A DNA stretch of 64,000 bases from Bacillota bacterium (GCA_023433405.1 JAEZCT010000015.1:134796-198795), one strand, 5' to 3'. Shown: positions 46,057-56,073, counted from the first letter of the stretch. Translations and numbers: made by a program. The notes: generated by a model from the letters alone, not told the origin.

Positions 46057-47004
46057 ATGGCATTATATTTGGGGTATGATACCAGCAACTATACGACCTC
46101 AGCCGCCGTTTATGATGAAACCTCACAATCGGTGTCTTCGTCAAAGCGTCTTTTGCCGGTTGCGCACGGTCAGCTTGGACTAAAGCAGAGCGACGCCGTA
46201 TTCGCGCATATTAAGCAGCTGCCGACGGTAACGCGGGAGCTGTTTTCCCGTGCAGCGAACCATAACACCTGTGAAGCGGTTGGGTACTCCGCCCGCCCCA
46301 GGGATGTGGAAGGCTCTTATATGCCCTGCTTTTTAGTCGGCGAGTGTGCGGCAAAAACCTATGGAGATGCTGCGGGGGTTCCCGTTTACGCGTTCTCCCA
46401 TCAGGCGGGGCACCTTGCCGCCGCCCTCTATAGTGTGAAACGGTTGGAACTTGTTAATGAGCGTTTTCTCGCGTTTCATGTATCCGGCGGTACTACGGAA
46501 TGCCTGCTGGTAGAGCCTTCGCAAGAAACCATTGTCTCAGCTACCATCGTTGCCCAAAGCCTGGACCTCAAGGCAGGGCAGGCGGTGGATCGCGTTGGCG
46601 TAATGCTCGGCCTAGCGTTCCCGGCAGGCCGTTATTTGGACGAGCTTGCACGAGCGAGTACAAAGCGGTATAAAATTAAGCCATCCATGAAGGATGGCGA
46701 TTGCAGCCTTTCCGGGATTGAAAACCGCTGTCGCGAACAGTTTTTGCGTGGAGACCCCCATTGCGATATTGCGTTGTATTGTATCGAAGCCATCCGGGCG
46801 TCTCTGGCGTGTATGACCGAGAGGGTGTGCGGGCAGTATTCAAATCTGCCTCTTTTGTATACCGGCGGAGTGATGTCAAACTCCCTCATTCGCGAGGATT
46901 TTACCCGCCGCTACGGCGGGCTTTTCGCCGCGGCGGAGTATTCTTCGGATAATGCGGCCGGAACGGCGATATTATCCTTTTTAAAGCATCACAGCCGGGT
47001 TTAA
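46057..47004 (+). CDS. TsaD/Kae1-like (peptidase M22) paralog
   Basis: ASKHA-fold protein of the TsaD superfamily, 315 residues. GYDTSNYTTSAAVY is the nucleotide-binding start, SHQAGHLAAAL matches the metal-binding HxxxH of TsaD, and LYTGGVMSNSLIR is the C-terminal signature. It differs from canonical TsaD in length and in several motifs, and resembles a Clostridia paralog often found next to nusB and xseA. Whether it makes t6A in tRNA or has another role is open; a canonical tsaD is not in the window. Confidence 0.8.
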   Translation: MALYLGYDTSNYTTSAAVYDETSQSVSSSKRLLPVAHGQLGLKQSDAVFAHIKQLPTVTRELFSRAANHNTCEAVGYSARPRDVEGSYMPCFLVGECAAKTYGDAAGVPVYAFSHQAGHLAAALYSVKRLELVNERFLAFHVSGGTTECLLVEPSQETIVSATIVAQSLDLKAGQAVDRVGVMLGLAFPAGRYLDELARASTKRYKIKPSMKDGDCSLSGIENRCREQFLRGDPHCDIALYCIEAIRASLACMTERVCGQYSNLPLLYTGGVMSNSLIREDFTRRYGGLFAAAEYSSDNAAGTAILSFLKHHSRV

Positions 47005-47041
47005 ACCGGTTGACTTAATTACCCGTTTGAGGGAGGACGCT

Positions 47042-48235
47042 ATGAACTTGCCCAAGGTGTTAACGGTAACCCAGGTAACGACCTATATTAAGGCGTTATT
47101 GGAAGGCGACCGGCATCTCAACCCCGTGATGATTCGCGGTGAGGTATCAAACTTCAGCGGCAGCAACGCCTCAGGGCATTTTTATTTTACGCTTAAAGAC
47201 AATCGCGCCGGGTTGCGCGCCGTGATGTTTAAAACACATGCCGCCTCCGTTCGCTTTGTGCCGCAAAACGGTATGTCCGTTATAGCGGGAGGCAGCATTT
47301 CACTGTTTGAGCGGGATGGCCAATATCAGCTGTATTGCACCGACTTAATTCCCGGGGGAATCGGCGCGCTTGCGCTTGCCTATGAACAAACCAAGGCCCG
47401 CTTGGAAACCGAGGGGCTGTTTGATCCCCGGCGTAAACGCCCGCTCCCGCCTTTCCCTCAAAGGGTAGCCGTTGTCACCTCAAGGACCGGCGCGGCCTAT
47501 CAGGATATCCTAAGTGTTTTGAGACGCCGATATCCCTCAGTACAGGTTTTACTTTGCCCGGTAACCGTGCAGGGTGAGGACGCCGCCGCAAGTATTATTC
47601 AGGCACTTGCCCACTTAGGCGAGAGCCGCGGTGCCGACGTTATTTTGCTTGCAAGAGGCGGCGGAAGTTATGAGGATTTGTATGCCTTTAACGATGAATC
47701 GATGGCGCGCGCGATCGCAAACAGCCCCATCCCCGTAGTAAGCGCAGTGGGGCATGAGACTGACGTCACACTCGCCGACTATGCCGCCGACCTTCGGGCA
47801 CCCACACCCTCCGTCGGCGCGGAACTGGTCGTTCCAGACGCATCCGCTCTTATGGATGAGCTGTTTAACCGAAAAAAGCAGATGCTGTCTGCCGTACTGG
47901 GTCAAATAGAGATAAAAAGGCGTAACCTCATAACCTTATCAAACTCGTTGCATCGGTTAAGTCCTGCGGCGGCAGTATTATCCCGCGCACAAATACTCAG
48001 ACAGCTCTCCGGGCGACTTGCAAGCGCAATGCACAATAGGGTAAGCGCATCGAATATTGCGCTTACCGAACGCGCGACGCTGCTGGAATCCCTTAGTCCG
48101 CTGTCCGTTCTTCGGCGCGGCTACGCGGTGGCGCGCATTAATGGCAGGATTATAAAAAACGTCAATGAGGTGCAAACCGGCGACCGAGTGACTGTTCACG
48201 TCAGCGAAGGCACGTTTAAAGCAACGGTGATATAG
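47042..48235 (+). CDS. xseA: Exodeoxyribonuclease VII large subunit
   Basis: Catalytic subunit of exonuclease VII, which degrades single-stranded DNA from both ends. The N-terminal OB fold (VMIRGEVSNFSG, SGHFYFTLKD) is followed by the core with VAVVTSRTGAAYQD, LARGGGSYEDLYAFNDE and SAVGHETDVTLAD. ATG 47042 follows GGGAGGA by four bases. It has 397 residues. xseB follows. Confidence 0.96.
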   Translation: MNLPKVLTVTQVTTYIKALLEGDRHLNPVMIRGEVSNFSGSNASGHFYFTLKDNRAGLRAVMFKTHAASVRFVPQNGMSVIAGGSISLFERDGQYQLYCTDLIPGGIGALALAYEQTKARLETEGLFDPRRKRPLPPFPQRVAVVTSRTGAAYQDILSVLRRRYPSVQVLLCPVTVQGEDAAASIIQALAHLGESRGADVILLARGGGSYEDLYAFNDESMARAIANSPIPVVSAVGHETDVTLADYAADLRAPTPSVGAELVVPDASALMDELFNRKKQMLSAVLGQIEIKRRNLITLSNSLHRLSPAAAVLSRAQILRQLSGRLASAMHNRVSASNIALTERATLLESLSPLSVLRRGYAVARINGRIIKNVNEVQTGDRVTVHVSEGTFKATVI

Positions 48236-48277
48236 ACCGAAAGCGAAGGCGAAAGCCCGTGGAAGGAATAAACGATC

Positions 48278-48481
48278 ATGGAAGAAAATCGTACCCTCAA
48301 TATTGAAAAGGCATTATCCGAGATTGACGAAATCCTAAAGCAGCTGGAAAGCGGCGAACAGGATCTTGAAACCTCGTTAAAGCTTTACGAAAAGGGCACA
48401 ATACTGATAGCGGGCTGTCAGGAGCGCCTGAATGCGGCGGAAGTATTTATAGAGGAACTGGAAAGCAACAAGGCTCAGTAG
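48278..48481 (+). CDS. xseB: Exodeoxyribonuclease VII small subunit
   Basis: Small helical subunit of 67 residues with the family pattern IEKALSEIDEILKQLESGEQ and LEKGTILIAGCQERL-like core. GGAAGGAA precedes the ATG. It lies directly behind xseA, and a repeat copy separates it from ispA. Confidence 0.93.
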   Translation: MEENRTLNIEKALSEIDEILKQLESGEQDLETSLKLYEKGTILIAGCQERLNAAEVFIEELESNKAQ

Positions 48482-48497
48482 GCAAACTTTAAGTATT

Positions 48498-48606
48498 ATA
48501 CCTAATACAAGTATCCGATTTAAAATAGTATAAAAATCAAGTGAAAAGCTTTAATTTATGGGTTTTCACGCGGATTTTTATCGACTCTTTTTGAGGAGAT
48601 TAGTAT
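48498..48606 (+). repeat. Interspersed palindromic repeat, copy 4
   Basis: Same core as copies at 21368 and 35366 (TGAAAAGCTTTAATTTATGG and TTTTCACGCGGATTTTTATC). The left end is altered (ATACCTAATACAAGTATCC), and the right end reads GAGGAGATTAGTAT. Confidence 0.88.
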
Positions 48607-48609
48607 AAA
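48581..48609 (+). promoter_or_regulatory. Promoter-like edge of the 48498 repeat
   Basis: TCGACT and TATAAA are 17 bases apart across the repeat border, directed toward ispA 61 bases downstream. Confidence 0.35.
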
Positions 48610-48669
48610 TACTCTGCCAAAGTCTTCACTCTGTGAACTCGGTAAGGTATACAAAAGAAAGGGTAGCGT

Positions 48670-49563
48670 ATGACGACAGTACAGGAAATTACACACCGCG
48701 GCGATGCCTATGTGTTGGCGGTAAATACCGCGCTTGACGAATATCTCAGTGATTTTGATTTGCCCCAGCAGTCTGTTGTCAACGCCATGCGTTACAGCCT
48801 TTTATCAGGCGGCAAACGCATTCGGGCAATTCTTTTGCTGGAGTTTTGCCGTATGTGCGGGGGAGATACCCAAACAGCGATGCCGTTTGCCTGTGCGGTA
48901 GAAATGCTGCACTGCTATTCGCTGATTCATGACGATCTGCCTTGTATGGATGACGACGATCTGCGCAGAGGAATACCCTCCTGTCACATTAAATTTGGTG
49001 AAGCCATTGCGGTGCTTGCCGGCGATGCCCTTTTAACCCTCGCGTTCGATATTATTCTCAACCCAATAAACCCCGGCCTGTCAGCAGGCAACACCCTTAA
49101 GGCGGCGGGGTTACTTGCCCGCGCCGCCGGATACAAGGGTATGGTTGGCGGACAAGTCATCGATATGGAGTGCTCGGGGGCGGATGACGTCATCCTGACA
49201 CATCAAAACGAGCTAAAAACCGGTGCGGTCATACGTGCCGCGGTGATGATGGGGTGTATCGCCGCTGACGCGGATGACGCGTTAATCCGGACGGCAGACG
49301 ACTACGCAGAAAAAATCGGCTTGTCGTTTCAAATAGTAGATGATATACTTGATATGGTCGGTTCGACTGAAGAAATCGGAAAACCGGCAGGCAGTGATGC
49401 AGGGAACAAAAAAACTACCTTTGCAACGCTGTATGGGGTGGAAAAATCCCGCAATATAGTGGATCAGCTCGTCAATGACGCGAAGGCGTTTTTGAAGGCG
49501 TTTCCTTTTTCTGATGACTTTATCTACTCCTTTACCGACGCATTGTCGGATAGAAAAAGCTAG
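48670..49563 (+). CDS. ispA: Polyprenyl synthetase (farnesyl diphosphate synthase)
   Basis: Trans-prenyltransferase that condenses IPP with allylic diphosphates to give FPP or GPP. The first aspartate-rich motif is HDDLPCMDDDDLRRG and the second is IVDDILDM; GGKRIRAILLLEF and GGQVIDMECSG are also conserved. The two-residue spacing within the first motif fits an FPP synthase. It has 297 residues and pairs with dxs nearby. GAAAGGG lies six bases before the ATG. Confidence 0.93.
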   Translation: MTTVQEITHRGDAYVLAVNTALDEYLSDFDLPQQSVVNAMRYSLLSGGKRIRAILLLEFCRMCGGDTQTAMPFACAVEMLHCYSLIHDDLPCMDDDDLRRGIPSCHIKFGEAIAVLAGDALLTLAFDIILNPINPGLSAGNTLKAAGLLARAAGYKGMVGGQVIDMECSGADDVILTHQNELKTGAVIRAAVMMGCIAADADDALIRTADDYAEKIGLSFQIVDDILDMVGSTEEIGKPAGSDAGNKKTTFATLYGVEKSRNIVDQLVNDAKAFLKAFPFSDDFIYSFTDALSDRKS

Positions 49564-49616
49564 GCGCTGACTGTTTTTATCTAAAATCAGCGCATGACGG
49601 CAGAATGGGGCTTACT

Positions 49617-50147
49617 ATGGAAGCATTGCAAGCGCTAGGCAAGAATTATATTTTGATTACGGCGGTTACGTCTTGGATTACGGCGCAAATTATTAAAACA
49701 CTCCTAACACTGATTATTACCAAAAAATTTGAAGCGGAACGATTATTCGGGGCTGGGGGGATGCCCAGCGCACACTCGGCACTCGTGTGTTCCATGACGC
49801 TTTCGGTTGCGCGCAAGGTGGGGGTCGACTCCCCACTGTTTGCGCTGGCTATTATGTTTGCGGCGGTCGTTATGTACGACGCAATGGGCGTGCGAAGAGC
49901 TGCCGGTGAGCAGGCCAAGGTCATTAACAAAATAGTCATTAGCTTTAAGCCGTCCGGCGAGGAGGCTGTTGGTAATACGGCCGACCATGCAAAGCAAAAG
50001 GTAAGCCGCCACGACAAGAATAAAATGATAAAGCTTGACGACCAGCAATTTAAAAAGCTCAAAGAATATCTTGGCCACACGCCGCTGGAAGTGCTGGGCG
50101 GCGCGTTGCTTGGCATTATGATATCCCTGATAGTTCCTATGAGCTGA
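49617..50147 (+). CDS. Divergent PAP2-family membrane protein (YuiD-like)
   Basis: Membrane protein of 176 residues with the pattern GGMPSAHSALVCSMTL and MYDAMGVRRAAGEQAKVIN seen in the YuiD (DUF212) family. The phosphatase motif of true PAP2 enzymes is only partly conserved, so lipid phosphatase activity is uncertain. Four hydrophobic segments are visible. Position between ispA and dxs suggests a link to isoprenoid or undecaprenyl phosphate metabolism; this is context only. ATG 49617 is preferred over 49605. Confidence 0.87.
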   Translation: MEALQALGKNYILITAVTSWITAQIIKTLLTLIITKKFEAERLFGAGGMPSAHSALVCSMTLSVARKVGVDSPLFALAIMFAAVVMYDAMGVRRAAGEQAKVINKIVISFKPSGEEAVGNTADHAKQKVSRHDKNKMIKLDDQQFKKLKEYLGHTPLEVLGGALLGIMISLIVPMS

Positions 50148-50210
50148 TGATAACGCCCTTCATGAACAGGGAACAATCGACCGCGAAAATAAAGGAGATA
50201 TGCGCCGACA

Positions 50211-52079
50211 ATGGATAACCAAACCCTGTTAAGCCGGCTGCGGCTTCCAAGTCAACTCAAGGAGTTGAGTACTCATGAGCTGAACACGCTGTGTGCGGAA
50301 ATCAGGGATCTGCTTTATGAAACCATATCGCATACCGGCGGACATCTCGCGTCAAATCTTGGTGTAGTAGAGCTGTCTGTGATGCTCCATGTAATATTTG
50401 AAACACCGAAGGATAGCATCCTGTTTGACGTTGGTCACCAATGCTATACCCATAAAATTTTAACCGGGCGTTTGAGTCGCGTTCATACGCTTCGCCAGCA
50501 GGATGGGATATCCGGTTTTCCTAAAAACAAGGAGAGCGAGCACGATGCCTTCGTTTCGGGCCATGCCGGCAACGCCATCTCCGCTGCCCGTGGAATTGCT
50601 GCCGCAAAGAAGCTGCGCAAGGAATCCGGCAAGGTTATCGCGGTTGTGGGCGATGGTGCGCTAACAAATGGCTTGACCTTTGAGGGAATGAATAACAATG
50701 CGGGCAGAACGGCGGACAATTTGATTGTTATCCTTAACGACAATGAGATGTCCATCTCCAAAAACGTTGGAGCTCTTGCGAAGCATCTTGCAAAAATACG
50801 TTCAAAGCCTAGCTATTTTGGTGCAAAGGATATCACCAGACGCATTTTGGACCGGATTCCTCTAGTAGGCAAGCCGGTTAAGCGCATGATAACCCGCACC
50901 AAGACCGCACTAAAGGAATCTTTATACCACAGCAACTACTTCGAAGCATACGGGTTTACCTATTTGGGACCGGTAAACGGTCATGATATAGAAAGTTTGC
51001 GAAATGTTCTGGAGCGTGCCAAGGTGCTTCCGGAACCGGTGCTTATTCATATTGATACCGTAAAAGGGAAGGGCTTTACACAAGCGGAGGAGAACCCGGG
51101 TGCCTACCACGGGGTATCGAACACAGACCTTTTGCACAACAAATCCACCAGCGCTGTAATGGAGAATAGCTTTTCGGTTAGTTTTGGGAAATGCCTGATG
51201 GCACTCGGTGAGCAGGATAACAGAATATGTGCAATTACCGCTGCCATGAAATATGCCACTGGTCTGAATTTTTTTTACAAAAAATTTCCCGACCGCTTTT
51301 TCGATGTTGGAATAGCGGAAGCGCATGGCGTGACCTTTACCGCAGGACTTGCCGCGGGAGGAATGCTGCCGGTATTTGCGGTGTACTCCACCTTCCTTCA
51401 GCGTGCGTATGACGAAGTGTTGCACGACGCGGCTATAGAAAAGACACATATTGTTCTTGCGGTGGATCGGGCAGGAATAGTCGGTGACGATGGAGAGACC
51501 CACCAAGGGCTGTTTGATGTGGCTTTTTTATCCACGATTCCCGATGTTACGATTTTTTCCCCGTTTTCTTATATGGAACTGGAGTTAACCTTGCAGGAGG
51601 CACTTTACCGCACTGACGGGGTAGCGGTGATTCGATATCCAAAGGGTGGGGAGTGTGAGGCTGCAAAGGTGCATTCGCCAGAGCTTAGCTTCTCCTTCAT
51701 TACCCATACGCAAAGGGATGCAAAAACACTGGTTGTTACCTATGGCAAAGAGTACGCGGAGGTACTGCGCGCACAAGGCATCAGTAAAATACCGTTTCAT
51801 ATTCTTAAGCTAACAAGGGTTATGCCAATAGATTCCGCTTGCGTAAAAGCAGCTCTTTCCTACGAACATGTTTTGTTTGTAGAAGAGGGGATTCAAAACG
51901 GAGGCGCCGCCGAGCATTTCCACACAATGCTTTCCAAAGGGGGCTACAAGGGCCGGTACGCTATTTTAGCGGTGGATAACCAGTTTGTACCCCAAGCCAG
52001 CATTGCGGCGTCCCTAAGGAGCCTAGGGCTTGACGGGGAAGGCGTTGCGCAATTTGTATTACGGGAGAGCAGCAGGTGA
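50211..52079 (+). CDS. dxs: 1-deoxy-D-xylulose-5-phosphate synthase
   Basis: First enzyme of the MEP isoprenoid pathway; joins pyruvate and glyceraldehyde-3-phosphate with thiamine diphosphate. Hallmarks are LFDVGHQCYTHKILTGR, the thiamine motif GDGALTNGLTFEGMNN, and the C-terminal transketolase region DRAGIVGDDGETHQGLFD. It has 622 residues. Its stop overlaps the next gene (GTGA). Confidence 0.97.
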   Translation: MDNQTLLSRLRLPSQLKELSTHELNTLCAEIRDLLYETISHTGGHLASNLGVVELSVMLHVIFETPKDSILFDVGHQCYTHKILTGRLSRVHTLRQQDGISGFPKNKESEHDAFVSGHAGNAISAARGIAAAKKLRKESGKVIAVVGDGALTNGLTFEGMNNNAGRTADNLIVILNDNEMSISKNVGALAKHLAKIRSKPSYFGAKDITRRILDRIPLVGKPVKRMITRTKTALKESLYHSNYFEAYGFTYLGPVNGHDIESLRNVLERAKVLPEPVLIHIDTVKGKGFTQAEENPGAYHGVSNTDLLHNKSTSAVMENSFSVSFGKCLMALGEQDNRICAITAAMKYATGLNFFYKKFPDRFFDVGIAEAHGVTFTAGLAAGGMLPVFAVYSTFLQRAYDEVLHDAAIEKTHIVLAVDRAGIVGDDGETHQGLFDVAFLSTIPDVTIFSPFSYMELELTLQEALYRTDGVAVIRYPKGGECEAAKVHSPELSFSFITHTQRDAKTLVVTYGKEYAEVLRAQGISKIPFHILKLTRVMPIDSACVKAALSYEHVLFVEEGIQNGGAAEHFHTMLSKGGYKGRYAILAVDNQFVPQASIAASLRSLGLDGEGVAQFVLRESSR

Positions 52080-52885
52080 GTGAAGGAAAACAGCGGCTGG
52101 ATATTCTGTTGGTAGAGCGGGGCTTTACCCAAAGCAGGGAACGCGCAAAAGCACTCGTCATGTCCGGTGTGGTTTACGTCAACGGGCAAAAAAACGATAA
52201 GCCAGGAAACATGGTGTCGCTTGACTGTGAAATTACGGTAACAGGGCAGGATATCAAGTACGTCAGCCGGGGAGGGCTGAAGCTTGAAAAGGCTATCTCG
52301 TCGTTTCATATTAAGCTTGAAAATCGAATTTGCATGGATATTGGCGCTTCCACCGGGGGATTTAGCGACTGTATGCTGCAAAATGGCGCACAGCGAGTGT
52401 ACGCGGTGGATGTAGGATACGGCCAGCTTGCTTGGAAGCTGCGCACCGACGAGCGCGTGGTGAACCTTGAGCGTACAAATATTCGTTATGTCACCCCAGA
52501 GCAGGTGCCGGATCCTCTTGATTTTATAAGCATCGACGTCTCTTTCATTTCTCTTACACTGGTGCTGCCGGTGGCCAAAATGCTGCTGAAGGATGGCGGA
52601 GAGGCGGTTTGCCTGGTTAAGCCGCAATTTGAGGCAGGTAAGGGCAGGGTAGGGAAGAAGGGCGTTGTTAGAGAGCCGGAGATTCATCTGGAGGTGCTTG
52701 AGAAAATAGCTCGATTTGTAACCGAGAACGGCTTTCTACTTACGGGTGCCGACTTTTCCCCAATCAGAGGCCCGGAGGGCAATATAGAGTACCTTTTTTA
52801 CCTCAGAAAAGCCGATAAACTCAAAATCACGGTTCAAATTGACCTTGAACAGCTTGTTCAAAAATCGCATGAGTGTTTTGAATAG
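52076..52885 (+). CDS. tlyA: TlyA-family rRNA methyltransferase
   Basis: S4 RNA-binding domain at the N terminus (RLDILLVERGFTQSRERAK and VYVNGQKNDKPG) joined to an FtsJ-type methyltransferase domain (MDIGASTGGFSDCMLQNGA, SIDVSFISL, KPQFEAGKG). TlyA homologues make 2'-O-methylcytidine in 16S and 23S rRNA; the activity here is inferred. The gene starts with GTG overlapping the dxs stop codon by four bases. It has 269 residues. Confidence 0.92.
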   Translation: MSEGKQRLDILLVERGFTQSRERAKALVMSGVVYVNGQKNDKPGNMVSLDCEITVTGQDIKYVSRGGLKLEKAISSFHIKLENRICMDIGASTGGFSDCMLQNGAQRVYAVDVGYGQLAWKLRTDERVVNLERTNIRYVTPEQVPDPLDFISIDVSFISLTLVLPVAKMLLKDGGEAVCLVKPQFEAGKGRVGKKGVVREPEIHLEVLEKIARFVTENGFLLTGADFSPIRGPEGNIEYLFYLRKADKLKITVQIDLEQLVQKSHECFE

Positions 52886-52997
52886 CCAACAATGGTTGTT
52901 CTTTATAAATTGACAGATTGGACGCGTATTTTACGAACAAAGCAGAAGCCACTGCTCAAAAATACGCGACCCGTTCGCGAAAGGCGCGTGTATCCCC

Positions 52998-53852
52998 ATG
53001 AGGGCTTTTATTATTCCGAACCTTACCAAAAAGAATGGAATTTCCTGCACACAGGATGTTTGTAGTGCATTAAACGACGCTGGAATTGTGCCATGCATCG
53101 AGAGCTCCAATTTCAGCGTCTTTGCCAATCTTGCGGCGGTATTCGACTCCTTTGAGTCTTTGATAAGCACCTGTGATATTGTCATCACCGTCGGAGGGGA
53201 TGGAACGCTCATCCATGCCGCAAAGAAGGCGGCATTTTATCAAAAACCGGTTTTAGGGGTCAATGTGGGACGTTTGGGTTTTATGACGGCACTGGAACCT
53301 AACGAGCTTTCGTTGCTTGCGTGCCTCACGCAGGGAGAATATCATTTGGAAAGCCGGATGATGCTCGATATCGTTAAGCATTCAGCCACTGGAGAGGAAC
53401 ATTTCTGCGCGCTTAATGACGCGGTAATCTCCAAGGGCTCTAAGGCTAAGATTATTGACATCTCGCTTTTTTGCAATCAGAAGTTTGTCAGCGGTTATAG
53501 GGCTGACGGAATCATTCTCTCCTCGCCAACCGGCTCCACAGCTTACAGCATGTCTGCAGGCGGTCCTGTTATTTCTCCGGCAATCGAATCCATTATCATG
53601 ACCCCTATTTGTCCTCATTCCTTGGCGGCGAGAACCATCCTGTTTTCACCGGACGATATCGTTACAGTTCAAGGCTGTTACGATTGCAATGATTATGAAA
53701 TTTTTCTGACAGTGGATGGGGAAAATGCGATTCGTCTGGATCAGGGGGACAGCGTTTCCGTGAAAAAATCCACCACAGCGGTTCAATTTATAAGCTTTGA
53801 TAATCGGGATTTTTTTGAAGTGCTTAATAAAAAGATGATATTGCGCGCATAA
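52998..53852 (+). CDS. nadK: NAD kinase
   Basis: Makes NADP from NAD and ATP. The GGDGTLIHAAKKA motif with the catalytic aspartate, NVGRLGFMTAL, LNDAVISKG and DGIILSSPTGSTAYSMSAGGP are intact. It has 284 residues. It belongs to the tlyA-nadK-argR-recN order common in Clostridia and Bacilli. The 110 bases before it contain no recognised promoter. Confidence 0.96.
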   Translation: MRAFIIPNLTKKNGISCTQDVCSALNDAGIVPCIESSNFSVFANLAAVFDSFESLISTCDIVITVGGDGTLIHAAKKAAFYQKPVLGVNVGRLGFMTALEPNELSLLACLTQGEYHLESRMMLDIVKHSATGEEHFCALNDAVISKGSKAKIIDISLFCNQKFVSGYRADGIILSSPTGSTAYSMSAGGPVISPAIESIIMTPICPHSLAARTILFSPDDIVTVQGCYDCNDYEIFLTVDGENAIRLDQGDSVSVKKSTTAVQFISFDNRDFFEVLNKKMILRA

Positions 53853-53919
53853 AAAAATAAGCTTCTTGGGTTATTTATTTAACTATAAGCCGGTAATAAG
53901 CGGCGGAATGGGGTTTTAC

Positions 53920-54375
53920 ATGAAAACAAAACGCCATGCAAAAATACTTGAGCTAATCTCCGACAATATAATAAACACGCAAGAAGAGCTACTTTCCAAA
54001 TTAAAGGAAGGCGGCTACGAGGTCACGCAGGCGACCGTCTCGCGCGATATCAAAGAGCTTAAGCTGATTAAGACCTTGGGCGAGGATGGCAATTACCGGT
54101 ACACCGCTGCTACCAGAGAACGAGAGGTTGAAATTCAGTACAGCTTTCAGGCGCTATTCGTAAAATCTGTTATTAACATGGATTATGCGGGTAACACCGT
54201 GTGCGTCAAGTGCTATACTGGAATGGCAAACGCGGCATGTGCAGCCTTTGACTCTCTTGAATGGAACGGGGTAGTCGGAACCATAGCGGGGGATGACACC
54301 ATTTTTATATTAACTCGTTCAGAAGAAACTGCGGTTTCTTTAATAAAAGAATTAACGAAGCAGTTTGATCGCTAA
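53920..54375 (+). CDS. argR: Arginine repressor
   Basis: Winged-helix repressor with a C-terminal arginine-binding oligomerisation domain. The DNA-binding half has NTQEELLSKLKEGGYEVTQA and TVSRDIKELKLIK; the C-terminal half has GTIAGDDTIFIL, which holds the arginine-binding aspartates. ATG 53920 gives 151 residues after a GGGG element; the longer frame from 53866 is rejected because its first 18 residues are not conserved. It controls arginine metabolism genes elsewhere. Confidence 0.93.
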   Translation: MKTKRHAKILELISDNIINTQEELLSKLKEGGYEVTQATVSRDIKELKLIKTLGEDGNYRYTAATREREVEIQYSFQALFVKSVINMDYAGNTVCVKCYTGMANAACAAFDSLEWNGVVGTIAGDDTIFILTRSEETAVSLIKELTKQFDR

Positions 54376-54402
54376 ATTGCTTTACGACGGCAGGTGATAA
54401 AT

Positions 54403-56073
54403 ATGCTTAAGGAATTATATATTGATAATATCGCGATTATTGAACAGGCTGCAATCTGTTTGGAAAGCGGCTTAAACATATTCACCGGAGAAACCGGTGC
54501 GGGAAAGTCCATATTGATAGACGCAATCAATGCGATATTAGGAGAACGCACATCCAGGGATCTGATACGCACGGGAGCAACCAAAGCTAATGTTACGGCA
54601 CTGTTTACGGATGTTTCTCCAAAGGTGCGGGCGTTACTGTTGGAATTTGGATTGAACGCTGAAGAAGACGGCTCGGTATTGATGTCTCGGGAGGTTACAA
54701 CCGACGGCAGGGCAAATTGCCGCATCGGGGGACGACCTGCCACAGTGGCAATGCTGCGTGAAATAGGCGCACATCTAATCAACATTCACGGCCAGCACGA
54801 TAGCCGTTCTTTGCTGGACACAGATCATCACATGCGTTTTATCGATAGCTATGGAGGCATAGAGCCAACCGTGAAGATATATTCGGAGCTGTATGCACAC
54901 CTAAAAGAAATCGAGGAACGACTTAAGAAAATAAATACCAATGAAGCGGAAAAAGCGCACCGGATTGATCTGTTAAGCTATCAAATCAATGAAATTGACG
55001 GGGCGGCACTCAAAGAAGACGAGGAAGAAAATTTGCTTGCCGAGCGCAAACTCATCACCAATGCCTCTCGTATTTTAGAGGGGCTTAATACTGCTTACCA
55101 GTGCCTTTCGGGCGGTGATGAAGCGGATGGTGGAAGTCGGCTGATTTCCGAAGCCGCACGTTCGCTCACCGATGTCTCTGCCGTATATGAGGATATTACT
55201 CAAACAGCTGAAAGATTAACAGAAATGGCAATTGAGCTGGATGAGTTTTCAAGTGACATTCGCAACATTTTAGACGAGTTCGAGTACGACCCGCGTAGGC
55301 TGGATCAAATTGAGTTTCGCCTAGATTTAATCTATCGTTTAAAGAAAAAGTATGGCTCAAATATTGCGCAAATACTTAAATACCAGCAAAAAGCTTCCGA
55401 AGAGCTTGAGGAAATTGAACTATCAGGCGAATTGCAAACCCGCTTATCAGCCGAGCGTGAAATCGCGTATCAGAAAGCAATAGAAAGTGCTCAGTTGCTG
55501 ACGAAAATGCGCGATGAGGCAGCAAAAAGTTTTTCCGTCCGAGTTAAGACCGAATTAGTATTTCTTGATATGCCGAACGTCGTTTTTTCCGTATCAAACA
55601 CCAAGGGAGAACTGCGTTCCTCCGGAAGGGATAACATAGAACTGCAGATATCCACAAACCCCGGAGAACCGCCGAAGCCGATTTCAAAGATTGCGTCGGG
55701 CGGTGAATTATCGCGTATCATGCTTGCGATTAAGAATGTTCTGGCAAACAGCGATGATATCGATACAATGATCTTTGATGAGATTGATACGGGTGTAAGC
55801 GGTCGCGCGGCTCAAAAAATCGGTCTTAAGCTCAGAGAGATATCAAAAGGCCGCCAAGTCATTTGTGTAACCCATCTGCCGCAGATTGCGGCTCTTGGTG
55901 ACCATCACTTGCTCATAGAAAAAAAGGTTCGGGATGATAAAACCTTTACAGAGGTTCATCCTCTGGATCATGAAAAGCGTAAATACGAGCTTGCACGAAT
56001 GATGGGCGGAGATGTAATTACAGAATTAACACTGTCCAGCGCAGATGAGATGCTTAAGCTTGCCGGTAATTAG
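54403..56073 (+). CDS. recN: DNA repair protein RecN
   Basis: SMC-like ATPase that gathers broken DNA ends early in double-strand break repair. The P-loop is TGETGAGKSILIDAI, long coiled-coil arms occupy the middle (about residues 150-360), and ASGGELSRIMLAIK with FDEIDTGVSGRAAQKI gives the signature and Walker B. ATG 54403 (556 residues) lies six bases after AGGTG. Its transcript ends at the palindrome at 56096, where the prophage region begins. Confidence 0.95.
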   Translation: MLKELYIDNIAIIEQAAICLESGLNIFTGETGAGKSILIDAINAILGERTSRDLIRTGATKANVTALFTDVSPKVRALLLEFGLNAEEDGSVLMSREVTTDGRANCRIGGRPATVAMLREIGAHLINIHGQHDSRSLLDTDHHMRFIDSYGGIEPTVKIYSELYAHLKEIEERLKKINTNEAEKAHRIDLLSYQINEIDGAALKEDEEENLLAERKLITNASRILEGLNTAYQCLSGGDEADGGSRLISEAARSLTDVSAVYEDITQTAERLTEMAIELDEFSSDIRNILDEFEYDPRRLDQIEFRLDLIYRLKKKYGSNIAQILKYQQKASEELEEIELSGELQTRLSAEREIAYQKAIESAQLLTKMRDEAAKSFSVRVKTELVFLDMPNVVFSVSNTKGELRSSGRDNIELQISTNPGEPPKPISKIASGGELSRIMLAIKNVLANSDDIDTMIFDEIDTGVSGRAAQKIGLKLREISKGRQVICVTHLPQIAALGDHHLLIEKKVRDDKTFTEVHPLDHEKRKYELARMMGGDVITELTLSSADEMLKLAGN

